From contig OX381719.1 of assembly GCA_947462335.1 (NCBI GenBank), positions 67,062,808 to 67,126,807 of the forward strand: DNA of 64,000 bases. The letters run 5' to 3'. This document shows, piece by piece, positions 31,089 to 41,937 of this stretch; within the stretch, counting starts at the first letter, position 1; each line of letters starts with the position of its first letter. Source of the DNA: Harmothoe impar (lineage: Eukaryota; Annelida; Polychaeta; Phyllodocida; Polynoidae). The translations under genes and the position numbers were made by a program. The notes beneath the pieces are model-generated. The model was not told the origin of the DNA. It was given only the letters and a program-made list of their open reading frames with translations, and searched no databases.

Positions 31089-32504
31089 ATGCCGAAAAAG
31101 AAGCTCTTTGTCTTTTTGTTGTTGGTGAATACCCTGGTCATCCTACAGTACCTAATGAGGCACAACTTTGAAACTGCTCAACTTTACATTGACAAGACAT
31201 GTACAAAACTCTGGTACCCTCAGCCAATCCCACCACCATTATCTCATGTAAAGCTGGTGGGACGTGATAGGGGAAATGACTGTATTAATCGGCAAAACTG
31301 GAAATACTCCAAAAGTCTATTTAAGAGAGAACTGGAGGAAATCCATAAACAATTGAGACGAAGTAAGAGATATAATGTGTGTGGAGAAGAATTCCTTCAT
31401 GATTTAATTAAAAGAACAGAGAAGTTAGAAAATGGAAAATTTCAGCCACTTGATTTTACAGGGGGCTATGTAATATCGGCTTTCCTAGACAAGAGAGAAC
31501 ACCCTTCCCCAATTGTCAAAGTTTTGTTGATGATGCCACTCGGAATGCCCCAACTTTACTGTCAGACGGTGTGCAATGGACGCTATACAACTGTACATGG
31601 GTCCCCAGAGTTCCTGCCCTTCTTCGATAAGGCACAGCAGAGGTGCATATGGAACCAATATATGTTACATTGTAACTTTACCCGAGACTGTACTCTTACA
31701 CACATTTCTGTTACATCTTCACCATTGCTCACACCTACCAACCTCCTACATCTGACAACAATGAATTTGAAGCCAGACCCACCGGCTTTGATTGGAGCTT
31801 GCCTCAGCCACATGTATAATCTTACTACCAGAGGGGTCCCTGACATCATCAACTTCTTTGAGGCGTTTCTTCATTTCGGGGGAGACATTGTCTATCTGTA
31901 TGGGTACAGTAACATTGATGCTGCAGTCTTCAAGGTGCTGCAGTACTATGTGCAGAAGGGTGTCTTACAGATCTACAACTGGACGATTCCTGCTGAAGTC
32001 AGCTCCCTGTTCTACTTTGGGCAGGTGCTGCAGAACATGGACTGTGCCTACCGACACATGCAGCATGTGCAGTACCTTGTCTTCTTAGACATAGATGAGG
32101 TCCTTGTCCCTTTACAACACAGATCCTATCAAGAGCTTCTCACTCAGCTCCGCAATCTTTATGCTGGAGTGTCTGTACACAGGGTTCTACCTCTGACAAG
32201 GCTCTATTCTTCCACAGTCAAACGAACTGACCTCTATCCCGAACCAGCAGCAATAGACAAGTTTTGTATAGAAACTGTTAATAAAGTTTTCATCAGACCC
32301 AGGTATATCCGTACTCTCTCAATACATGGTATAGCCAAGACCCTTCCACCTTTTTATAAAGGTCAGACTTTTCCTATAGATATGGCTTTAATATTTCATA
32401 ACAGAGACCATCACATAGCTTGCAAAGGACAACAAAAGAACATTAGTTGGTATCCACAGATAAAGTCACAAGTTGAAAAAGTGATAAATGTAGTACACGC
32501 CTAA
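31089..32504 (+). CDS. GT92 family (DUF23) glycosyltransferase, Golgi type II membrane protein
   Basis: A single coding exon of 471 residues. I chose ATG 31089 because it follows the acceptor directly; an in-frame ATG at 31044 would be intronic. The basic tail MPKKK is followed by a signal anchor FVFLLLVNTLVILQYL (residues ~7-23). The lumenal stem has N-glycosylation sites. The catalytic region has FFEAFLHFGGDIVYLYGYSN and the metal/nucleotide-binding motif FLDIDEVLVP (D334-E337), with ALIFHNRDH near the end. These are GT92 signatures; a characterised member, nematode GALT-1, transfers beta-1,4-galactose to core fucose. The substrate here is not predictable. A possible polyadenylation signal is at 33257. 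Confidence 0.88.
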   Translation: MPKKKLFVFLLLVNTLVILQYLMRHNFETAQLYIDKTCTKLWYPQPIPPPLSHVKLVGRDRGNDCINRQNWKYSKSLFKRELEEIHKQLRRSKRYNVCGEEFLHDLIKRTEKLENGKFQPLDFTGGYVISAFLDKREHPSPIVKVLLMMPLGMPQLYCQTVCNGRYTTVHGSPEFLPFFDKAQQRCIWNQYMLHCNFTRDCTLTHISVTSSPLLTPTNLLHLTTMNLKPDPPALIGACLSHMYNLTTRGVPDIINFFEAFLHFGGDIVYLYGYSNIDAAVFKVLQYYVQKGVLQIYNWTIPAEVSSLFYFGQVLQNMDCAYRHMQHVQYLVFLDIDEVLVPLQHRSYQELLTQLRNLYAGVSVHRVLPLTRLYSSTVKRTDLYPEPAAIDKFCIETVNKVFIRPRYIRTLSIHGIAKTLPPFYKGQTFPIDMALIFHNRDHHIACKGQQKNISWYPQIKSQVEKVINVVHA

Positions 32505-33629
32505 TGACACCTAAGTGTGATCAGTTGGACCAGGAGACAACATAAGCAAGGTTATGTGTTATATACATTAACCTTGTTTTACCATATCAATATTTATGAA
32601 CAAAAGACTTGCCATTGTACAGACGGCTTGGAACACCAGTCCTAAGACAGACTGTCTAATTATGTTAAAAAAACAGACTATCTTTTATACATAAAGGTTC
32701 AAAATACCGTTTTCATCTGGTGGTGCTAGATACTCACAGTTCATCCCATCGGTTCTTGAATTTACTTATTGTACTTTTCACACTCAGTGGTTGTGTAGAG
32801 TTGTATTTCAAATAACTGTTAAAGACAGTTGATTTAGTTTACAGGCCAGTGTGTAGTAGTCCTATCTTGTTTACATTCATCTTGGTGTGCAGGAAAACTT
32901 TTTTTCTTCTACCGTTCTCATTTAAATTTCATGCAGTGGTGTTTTGTAACCATTTCCTCAATTCATCTTCTCCTTGATCTCTGACAAAAGAAAAGTATTT
33001 TCATCATTTCTTATAACTATCATTATAATTATTTACTTCATTATTATTCATGTAAATCGATGTATTATGAGACTAACTCTTTTTTCTTTTTTTCATCATG
33101 TTTTCCTATGAATTAGTTTTCTAGTGTCATCATGAATACATAAGCTTCCTGAAACATCCCAAGCAATTGACTGCTTTGGTGTGGTTTTAGTAACCTGAAA
33201 TAACTTTGCAAAGTACCCTTGACTCGTCAATGCATACTTATTCTGTGTGTTCTATGAATAAACAAATTTGAATTTTAAACACATGGATATATAAATGATA
33301 TTTGTAGATAAATGATTAATTTTTCTGTGATGATTTTTTAAAATCATTCAAAAAGCCTGATATTGTCACCGACCTGGTTTTACAACCTGACTCACTTAAA
33401 AAATATGTCAAATCCCTTTATTAGAATTGTGCCTCTATGTTACCAGGAGTTATATATTGTCCATATATAGGCAATGATTGGGACATGAATACTACGCCTT
33501 ATGACATAGAATAATGGCCATATCCTGTTAACACTGAATATGTTTTTCTAAGCCTGTCTTTTTCATTGAAGGTGTATTGATATTTGCCAAACAGGTGGTG
33601 ATAAACCTTTTGTCTGTTTCAGATAAAAA
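32505..33629 (+). other. GT92 3' region and GT31 upstream intron
   Basis: AT-rich with no ORF. AATAAA at 33257-33262 is the likely polyadenylation signal for GT92. TTTTGTCTGTTTCAG at ~33608-33622 is the acceptor in front of the GT31 coding exon. Confidence 0.5.
33257..33262 (+). promoter_or_regulatory. Candidate polyadenylation signal for GT92
   Basis: AATAAA about 750 nt after the GT92 stop, in an AT-rich stretch. Other weaker variants lie nearby. Confidence 0.4.
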
Positions 33630-34748
33630 ATGCTTTCAAAAAGATCAATTCTGAGATGTCTTGGCATCGGAGTCTTCATCACAGTTGTGTGCGGAGTGAT
33701 TGACCTTCACATGCATACAAAACACTTTACACCATTTTCGCAAGTTGAAAAACATGTACACAATTATCCCCAAGACACTGTGCCATCTTCTACTATACAA
33801 TATAAACCCATGGCTGTGTTTGTGCCACCTTTTCCTTACCCTGCTTGGTCAACCACAGAGGAACGCACACATCTAGAGCAGGCTATGGCACGCTGGCAGC
33901 ACTCTGTTGGAATGTGTGCTGGGTGCTTTGCATACCACCACAGGAGGCTGATATCACCTTGTGCCACCATCTGCACATCCAGAAAGAACGGAAATAACCC
34001 TGAGTTAATCATCTTGGTATCCACTATTCATAAGCACAAAGTGTATCGGGATCTAATCCGTCAAACCTGGGGTTCACACACCCAGAACAACACAGGCCGG
34101 GCACGGCTGCTGTTCCTGCTTGGGAAGGATCCTGGTGGGAACCTGGAAGATGAGCAGCTGCTGCAGAAGGAGGGAGCAGCTCATGGGGACATCCTGCAGG
34201 ATGACTTTAACAGCACCTACCGGCGGGGCGGGGAGATACAGCTCATCATGGGGTACCACTGGGTGGTGGAACACTGTCCCAATGCCTCACAGGTATTAAA
34301 GGTCAGCGATGATGTATTTGTCAATGTCCCCAAAGTTCTGCAACTTATCTCTTCTCGTAATGTCAGGAACTGCATCTGGGGACCTCAGGAAAAGGGTGCT
34401 AAGCCAAAAAGGAATAAAAGCCATAGATACTACACCAGCCCTGAACTCTGGCCTGCAGATGTGTATCCCAATTACTGTCGTGGAGCTTTCCTTGGGGCCT
34501 CAACCACAGTCATCCGAAAGGTACTGCTCATTGTACCTTTTATATCCTGGAGTGCTGGTGCTGATGATGTCATTGTGGGAATGTGTGCTGAGAAATTGGG
34601 CATTGCAACAAAACACATAGTTGGATTTCTTAAAGGAAACTGGAGAGACCCTTCAAAAATCTCTAAACCCATGTATGCAGTTCACTTTCATGGAAGTGGC
34701 CCAAATACTCATGATACTTTCTGGGCAAAGAGGGCCTACTTTGAATGA
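33630..34748 (+). CDS. GT31 family beta-1,3-glycosyltransferase (beta3GalT/beta3GnT-like)
   Basis: A single coding exon of 372 residues, eight bases after a good acceptor. Short cytoplasmic tail, then signal anchor CLGIGVFITVVCGVI (residues ~9-24). Then a ~100-residue stem with Cys pairs and the GT31 blocks: LIILVSTIHKHKVYRDLIRQTWG, LLFLLGKDP, GDILQDDFNSTYR, a DxD-region VSDDVFVNV (D227-D228), YPNYCRGAFLGAS and ADDVIVGMCAEKLGI. Several N-x-S/T sites are present. The enzyme should add Gal or GlcNAc in beta-1,3 linkage in the Golgi from a UDP sugar. The first aspartate of the usual DDD/EDD is Ser here (S-D-D), a tolerated variant in some members. A possible polyadenylation signal is at 35711. 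Confidence 0.9.
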   Translation: MLSKRSILRCLGIGVFITVVCGVIDLHMHTKHFTPFSQVEKHVHNYPQDTVPSSTIQYKPMAVFVPPFPYPAWSTTEERTHLEQAMARWQHSVGMCAGCFAYHHRRLISPCATICTSRKNGNNPELIILVSTIHKHKVYRDLIRQTWGSHTQNNTGRARLLFLLGKDPGGNLEDEQLLQKEGAAHGDILQDDFNSTYRRGGEIQLIMGYHWVVEHCPNASQVLKVSDDVFVNVPKVLQLISSRNVRNCIWGPQEKGAKPKRNKSHRYYTSPELWPADVYPNYCRGAFLGASTTVIRKVLLIVPFISWSAGADDVIVGMCAEKLGIATKHIVGFLKGNWRDPSKISKPMYAVHFHGSGPNTHDTFWAKRAYFE

Positions 34749-35819
34749 AACAAATCATGTGCGAATCATGCAGGCTTGATTAACTTGCTTTTAATTTTTG
34801 TCCTGCCCTACAGATGAAAAAAAGGGTTCTCAGGGTTTGATAACCTGATGATTTTTTCCCATTTATCAACAACAAAAATATACTCAATTTCGGCCTAGTT
34901 TACTTAAATTGGTTATCAGACTCATTACTCATGATATCCAGCAAAGCTTATAATACTATTATATTCTCTTAACTTTACATACAGCACTCCCTTCAAAATT
35001 TGCAGTTTTCTTACTTGGGATACAAGAGAGGGCCAGTGGTAAACATATTAAGCAGAATCGGTTTAGATATAATCAATATTAACACTTGACATTAACTCAC
35101 TAGAATGACTAAAGGGGGCTGTAAGTAGCCTCTGAAATACAGGAAACTACAGTTAGATGGATATTTAGGCACTCAGAGAAGAATTTCTGCTGTTGGTGTT
35201 GAGAGTGAGTACAACATGAGAAGAGCATCTTGAAATGATTATTTGCTAGCATTCTGTTATGGGCAAAGAAAGGTGGGGGCTGCAATTTACTTCTTTTTTT
35301 TTGGCATGAGACCCCCTCTTCTAAAGCAGTCTCTTGGTGTGTGTTATTTGGGGGGTTAAAAGTAGATGAATTTCATACAAATATAAAAGTACTATGCATT
35401 TGCCATGACCATAGCTTTTTCTGTACACTTTCTGCGTGTTAGCATCCCCTCCACGGCAGGCAGTGACCCTATGGTTGTATGGAAAAAAATTAGTGACTAT
35501 GTATACATACTCTTTGAGTGAAGACCCCATCACATTAATTAACATATATGCAGAGAATGAACAGTTACTGACTTTAAAAAAGTTCAACAAGCATGGGAGT
35601 CTTGTCAGGAAGTGAGACAAGAAAGGAAAAAGTTTAAAGAAGACTAGCATGATGTAGTGTTGTAGTTTGTGGTTATTTTAGTTTAAAGAACATCACTTTC
35701 CAGGTGCAAGAATAAAACAGACTTTTATTCCTAGGAGAATATAAGTACTCTAATCCAGGTTAGAAAAAAACATTATAGTAATCATATACAGCTTTGTCTA
35801 CAGTTCAGCCAGTTCAGCC
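34749..35819 (+). other. GT31 3' flank
   Basis: No coding sequence was recognised. AATAAA at 35711-35716 may end the GT31 transcript. A T-rich stretch occurs at ~35290. Confidence 0.45.
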
Positions 35820-36300
35820 AGTAATGGAAGTGTCATGCTGTGGCAAATACTACCTGTTCTTGAATATTTTGGATATTCATATAATGGTTATGTTCAAGCA
35901 CAATATAAATGCCTACAAATTGTACAAAACAGCTCCCGTCGAACCTGTCTAAGTGTCAAATTGAAATACCATGTGACTGATCTGCATACAGATACTAATG
36001 TAAACCATCTCTATTAGGTATGATTTACAGCTACTGCTGCTATTGTATAAATACTTGTACGGTACTAAGCATGACCCTAAATCCTTGGGTTTATTCTTCC
36101 GACCTACACCAGCAAAATGGCAGAGTTCTGAGATCAACAAATAGTGGCTTGCTTGTATCACCAAAATACATAAAGATGGGCCATAGAAAGAGTCCCTTAT
36201 ATAGAGGAATAGAGATGTGGAATCAACTGAATGCCTCATGCAGGCAGGCATCCTCATCTTCCGTCATAAAGAGCTATCGTTCGTCATAAACGCCTTTAAT
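35820..36300 (+). pseudogene. 5'-truncated LINE, C-terminal fragment
   Basis: The plus strand encodes LEYFGYSYNGYVQAQYKCLQ, then KYHVTDLHTDTNVNHLY in one frame, then PLYRGIEMWNQLNAS in a second frame after a stop. The same blocks occur on the minus strand at ~38.2-38.4 and 37.8 kb (CGYLYNGVTEAQHKRLQ, CHVCDLHKDT, LYRGIELWNSLP), so both are copies of one LINE family in opposite orientation. Only the last ~150 codons remain. Confidence 0.8.
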
Positions 36301-36570
36301 AAAAAACACTGTGAATGAGGGCTAAAATATGCTCAGGATTGGCTGAAAGGTCACCAATGTGTTACCAGCTAAAGGCTACTTGCCCACTTTATGCTAGAAA
36401 ATATGGCTGAAAAAGTCAATCAATTTACTTATTCACGTTTATTCATTCCATGTTATACTATTAGAATTATGACATGTACCGGTCACGAAAGAATATCCAA
36501 GTGAAATTATGTGCATATGTAAGTGGTTAACTCTACCTGAATATCTGTCATATCATATTTCATATTCAAT

Positions 36571-36914
36571 TGTAATGTCTTTATGAGAATAAACACTTTA
36601 TAAACTCAAACAGTAGGACAAGTGAAGTTTGTTGCCAGTAGGACCTGCACTGACTGCCCTCTGGAGGTAAAAACCAGGTCCTATATATATAACCTCCTGT
36701 CTGAGTCACGTGGATAGGTGATGGGTCGACCTCTAGGTCACGTGGATAGGTGAGGGTCGACCTCTCATTGAAGAAGCGGCGCATGGTCACCTGGAGAGGA
36801 CCAGAGTCATCTCCCGGAAACTGTGTGCCCTAGGTAGAGAAGCCAAGTAAACAGTAGACGTTACTTGGAGATACCATATAATAGAGATACTGTATAATAT
36901 AGTACCCCTACACA
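36571..36914 (-). repeat. Probable LTR (solo or 3'), about 344 bp
   Basis: On the minus strand it starts TGTGTAGGGGTACTATA (36914) directly after a purine tract AAGGGGGGT (36923-36915) and ends ACATTACA (36571), giving TG...CA ends. A TATA box (TATATATAG) lies at ~36690-36682. Just upstream of it are two copies of a ~32-bp unit, each with CACGTG (36707-36712, 36739-36744) and GGTCGACC. No matching second LTR or internal coding sequence was recognised to the right. Confidence 0.45.
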
Positions 36915-37719
36915 ACCCCCCTTGAAAAAAAACTAGCTAGTCGAAACATACATGACAACGCTACTGTTGTCGTCTACAGAATCTCATAGGGTGAATGTAT
37001 TATTTGGACATAGTTGACATAATTCAATCATAACCTGGCATTACACTGTAAGAGCAACCATTATATGATATATTAAAACATTACAAAGTACATAAGTGAC
37101 AAGCGAACGTCTTGAAACATTTCGCTGATGACGGTCTATGTAAAAACTATTTTTGTAGGGTTGTGTTTATAGCCATCACATAGTAAATAAATTAGTCTCA
37201 CAAGGACTCACATAACCATACCTATACTTGTGTTAAAAGCATTGTGTTAACTCTTTTGTATAAACCAAACTGGATGTGTTGTACCATAACTCCTTCGCAT
37301 ATATATTATATATTTTTTTTACTGTTGGTCTAGTTGTGGCCAAGGTGCTCTCCTCTTCTAAAAGATGAATAAGTTAGGTACTCTCTGCTCTTTTCTCGAT
37401 AAATTAGAACTGCCCAGCTTCTTCAGTCTCTGTAAGTCTTAATGTCATGGAGAGGGAGAAACGAAGCCAAATAAGAAGCAGCCCCCCTACGAACACTATG
37501 GACGGTGTACTGCCCTTGTAGGCCAATGGCCTTGCATTTTGAGTTGATAAATGTGTTTCTTCACTAAGTGATTTTCAAAAACACAGTTACATTTACAAAT
37601 GGATGACACACATAGTATTACATAGTAGAACAATATATTGTGGAGTATAGTATAGTACAACATATTCAGATATTTGACAGGTTCGATTTGATATCAAAAG
37701 TGTTTTTGCCTACTTCAAC
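36915..37719. other. Intergenic DNA, nothing recognised
   Basis: May include truncated internal sequence of the LTR element to its left. No ORF or domain was supported. Confidence 0.4.
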
Positions 37720-40270
37720 AGCCCTTTTGAGCGTAGTTTTTTAATAATTTCTTCTTGTATATGGGCCTTTGTTTTTGCCCTGAATTATTCCTTTGGTTTG
37801 ATTAGGCGGTATTCTGTTGGCAGACTGTTCCATAGTTCAATGCCTCTGTATAAAGGACTTTTCCTAAATCCTTTGAGGTAGGGTACTTTAGCACTCCTGT
37901 GTCCGTTGATCGCATCACTCGACCACTCAACCACTAGACATCAGTATGCATATACTTGTGTATCAACATAAGTCTACAAAAATGTATTATTTTGTAACTT
38001 GTAAGCTTTTTCATACTAACATGTTACAAGCAGCAATGAAAAATGTGAGAAACAGTGTAAAGGTTGCTGCCATAAATGGGATGCATAATCCTAAAAGCAA
38101 CCTGCCCTTACTTTCATTTGAAATCGGTATATCATACTAATAGATGTAACTGTATTATTAAATGCGAAAATAAAGGCTATTTAAACTCAAACTCAAACTC
38201 AAGTAATTGTATGTCATATCACACAGATAGATAATCAATACAGGTATCCTTGTGCAGGTCACAGACATGACATTTCATTTTGACTTTCAGACACAGGCAT
38301 AGGCTTTTATTCTGAATTAACTGTAGTCGCTTATGTTGTGCCTCAGTTACACCATTGTACAAGTATCCACAGTATTCCAGTAATATGGTTTGTCTGTACA
38401 CACATATGGCTGTCTTAGTGGACATTTTACCTCGCATCTTACGGAGCATTACATTACTATAATTACAGTTATTCCCAGTTTTGCTTACTGACTTCTCAAG
38501 CGTGATTTTGTCATCTAATACTATTCCCAAGTATTCATAATGAGTACAGGTTTCAAGAAATTGGGAGCCCAGTTTTATACCATATGACAGTTTTACATCA
38601 GAGGCATCATTACAATAAATAACTAGCTTGCTTTTGTCTATGTTTACACTTAAACCACTTCGGGTAAACCACTCATAGGCTCTTAGTGCATCAGACTGCA
38701 GTAGAGATCTAGACACTTCTGGGTCTTCATGTGAGGTGTAAACATCTTCCGCATACATGAGGACCTGACAGTGTTTTATGACATTGGGTAGCAAGTTTAT
38801 ATAACATATGAATAGTAGGGGTCCCAATATAGATTCCTTGGGAACTCCGTAGTTTATTTGTACCACTTTTGAAGTGGTGCCATTACATAGGACACGTTGG
38901 CTTCTGTTTCCTAAATAGGCATGCAGCCAGCTCTGCATGATGTATACAATCAAAAGCTTTCCGCACGTCCAGGTAACAGGCCATAAGGGGATGCCTATTG
39001 TCTCGGGATCTGAAGATATCATTTACTAATTTAAAGACAGCATCATTTGTTCTCCTGGACGTGCGGAAACCCATATTGACAGTAAGACAGTAAACCCTCA
39101 GACTCCAGTCTGGTGTATATTTCTTCATACACAACCCTTTCCATGATTTTACTGGGCATGGGTAGCAGAGAGATGGGTCTCCAACTACTCACACACCTAG
39201 GGTCTCCCAATTAGGGTAGGGGTATCACAGTTGCAGTTGACCATTCACTTGGGAATACAATGTTATGCAGACAGTAATTGATCAAATGTGTCAGTTGTGG
39301 TCAAGGGTTAACCAGGCATCCTTCATCACAGTGGAGCTAATGTTATCAATTCCACTAGAGTTGTGCACATTTATATCTTTTAACAATTTGACAATGGTAG
39401 AGTATGTGACGGTACTAATAGGGTTTGGTGCACATGTTTGTGCAATAGGGGTATTTTTGGAACTGACCATAGTTGTGCTACCCAATTCATCAAATAGATT
39501 TGATCCTATATTACTAAAGAAATCATTTATATATTCCGGCACTGCTGTGCCCTTCACTTCATTACCGGTAATGTGATGATTCAGCATCACAGTTTGGCGT
39601 ACCTTGCCTGTACAGCCTAGGAGTCAACATTATGAGATGAGTAAAAGTCCGACCAATCACTAGTTAATAGAAAGTCTGCAAAATCTGCAGAGTCATACCT
39701 TCTATAAGATCTGCCTCTAACCATCCTTATCATATAGTTTTCTTTTGGTTTCTTTTGATAGCGTATACAGATAGATGATCGCTCACTAACAGTGGTAAAG
39801 TTTCATGTGATTGTATCACCGTTTATCTGGGTATTGGTTGTTATTATATCAGTGAGGCCCAGGCCATCCATAGCCCGTAGGTAGTACTTGGTTTAACAAT
39901 CATCAGGACTCAATAAATCAATTTTTATATCTCCTACTAGCCACCGTTCTCTGGTCGCCATAAAGGCATCCTGACACAAGTTTACAATGGCATCAACACA
40001 TTTCACATAGCTACCGCTCGGTGGCCTGTATACTGTATAAAGCTGGTTAGTCTATGTTTCTCTTGTGTAAAGTGAACAGTCATAGATTCTATATCACAGT
40101 TTGATCTGTTACATTTTATCTGTTACATAGATGAGCAGGCCGCCACCTGCTTTTTGCAACACTCGATCATAACGGAATAATTTATAACCAGGTACAATGA
40201 GTTTACGATTTGAGTAGCCGTCTAACAACCAGCTTTCACTCACATAGAGGACATCAAACTGTCAGTTGAC
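37720..40270 (-). pseudogene. CR1/L2-like LINE with endonuclease and RT, many breaks
   Basis: Reading the minus strand from 40262: an AP-endonuclease segment (YVSESWLLDGYSN, VPGYKLFRYDRV, GGGLLIYV) at ~40262-40130; a linker ORF at 39590-39291 (SGIDNISSTVMKDAW); RT finger/palm at 39134-38883 (GFRTSRRTNDAVF, CYLDVRKAFDCI); and RT core at ~38960-38219 (HAYLGNRSQRVLCNG, GVPKESILGPLLFICYINLLP, YAEDVYTSH). The usual YADD is YAED here, a substitution of a catalytic Asp. The C-terminus continues at 37925-37720 (LYRGIELWNSLPTEYR) after a short insertion at ~37930-38205. That insertion ends in an ACTCAA-repeat tail on the plus strand, as if another retroposon had landed inside. Confidence 0.82.
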
Positions 40271-41765
40271 TGCATTTCATGTGAACACTTCTTATATTAT
40301 AGTGACCAATTTTCAAATGCGCCTATGGGGGTAGTCACTGAAGCGAGAGCGCGTCGTAGTGAGGCATTTAGACAAAGAGTGTCACTGATTGAGATGACGT
40401 TGCTTGCATTGCAGTCAGAGTTCATGTTTAGAGAGAAGTGGCTTTGCCCACGTACAATGTATCATGGGTAGGGTAGATTCACCCAAAGACGGACACACAC
40501 CTTAAGTCGGACACTTTTAACATTAAAAAACTTAAGTTATTGTTAAATCTAAGCCCTCAATGAAAGTTCCACAGTAAATTCGAAGTGTTTTTCTTACCAA
40601 CAAAGCAAAGGACATATACACAGACCAGTGCTATAACTGTCTAATAGCAACATGATGATGATGTCAGCAGAATACCTTGGGTCAATATAGTGGGGATAGG
40701 TAACGTTAGAACCTTTCAACGGTTGATATCTATATAGGTTGCTAAGCAACTACATTATAAAACTGCTGTTGCTAAATATACTCACCATAGCAATAGAATA
40801 ATGACATCATTGTTTTCCCTGAGACCTATATAGGGGGTAGGAAAAGCATAAAATACTCCATAGAGAACATTAAATGGATGTAACTAACCAATTAATGTTG
40901 CATTTCACTGGTTGCTAAGCAACCAAGAATGATATAAATTCATCAACAATATGAACACCCCACTGAGTTAATACAAGTTGCCTGATTTTTGAGGGGTTCC
41001 CTGCCTGACTAGAACATGTACAGGCCTTTCCTGTTAGTAGTTGCAATATGTATCAACATTACAAACCTTTTTGAGTTTCTTGGAAAATCACCAGATACTG
41101 GTGGAGGGTAGGAATAGGCTGCACTCGGGCAATATCTATAATTATCTGACCACATCATACTCAGCTGGTACTCCATATTGAGTGGCTACCGTACATTGAA
41201 CCAACATTGTTGAATGGTTTTCAATGTTAAATCAATGTTGTTTCAAAGTTGAACTGAATGTTGTGCCCACTTGGTAAAACTATAGCTTGCCAATATACCA
41301 AACTGACTCATAATATCAACCTACCCTTATGGCTCAAACCCTATATATGTATAGTTAATGCACTAGACTGTTCTAAATATTCACCTGCCATTGTTCCTCA
41401 AAATGCAATATATTCCGTTAATATGCTGATCTGCCCTTAAGCCTAAAATGGTTTAAAACATGTTCATAGTATGTCTGTCAATAGAAATGTTAATTAAGAT
41501 AAGTGATCCACATGAGTAGTTTGTTACCTGAGGGCGTTTGTGGCATCAGGGCATTTATGCTTTAATGCCACTTTTGTGGTTAAGTGCCCCGTAGTGTGTA
41601 CTTAGGCCTTAAAAAGGTGACCCTTTTGAGGGTTAGTGGCAAATTTGTGGCGTAAGGGTCCTTTTGGTCCTCTTTGGAAGTTCTGCCTCAGACAACTTTC
41701 TTAATGAAAGTTTCACCTCTGCTGCCCAGAGTAGCACTGCAGTACTCTATCAGGAATTGGCAGCC
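40271..41765 (+). other. Upstream region of the GT7 gene
   Basis: No ORF was recognised. It contains GTTGCTAAGCAAC (40738-40750) and GGTTGCTAAGCAACC (~40911-40925), perfect X-box-like inverted repeats also found at 46 and 57 kb. It also has TCGGACACTTTTAAC-type words at ~40505. No promoter was pinned down. Confidence 0.45.
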
Positions 41766-41937
41766 ATGGTTTTCCTGTGCACTCCACGTAGAACTCTATT
41801 TCTGATCAGTTTGATGACATTGGTGTATGTGGCTTATCTTGTGTCAATACTAGGACAACCAACAAAAACGCAGGTGTCTACTTGGGTTCTGGGGGAGAAG
41901 CAGGGAGAAGGAAGGTTGTCCACCTCATCCAAGTTTG
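41766..41937 (+). CDS. GT7 exon 1: cytoplasmic tail, signal anchor, stem
   Basis: The start ATG sits in CAGCCATGG, a good Kozak context. The anchor is TLFLISLMTLVYVAYLVSIL. The donor used is G|GTAGGT; an alternative AG|GTGAAT four bases later would break the phase of exon 2. Confidence 0.75.
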
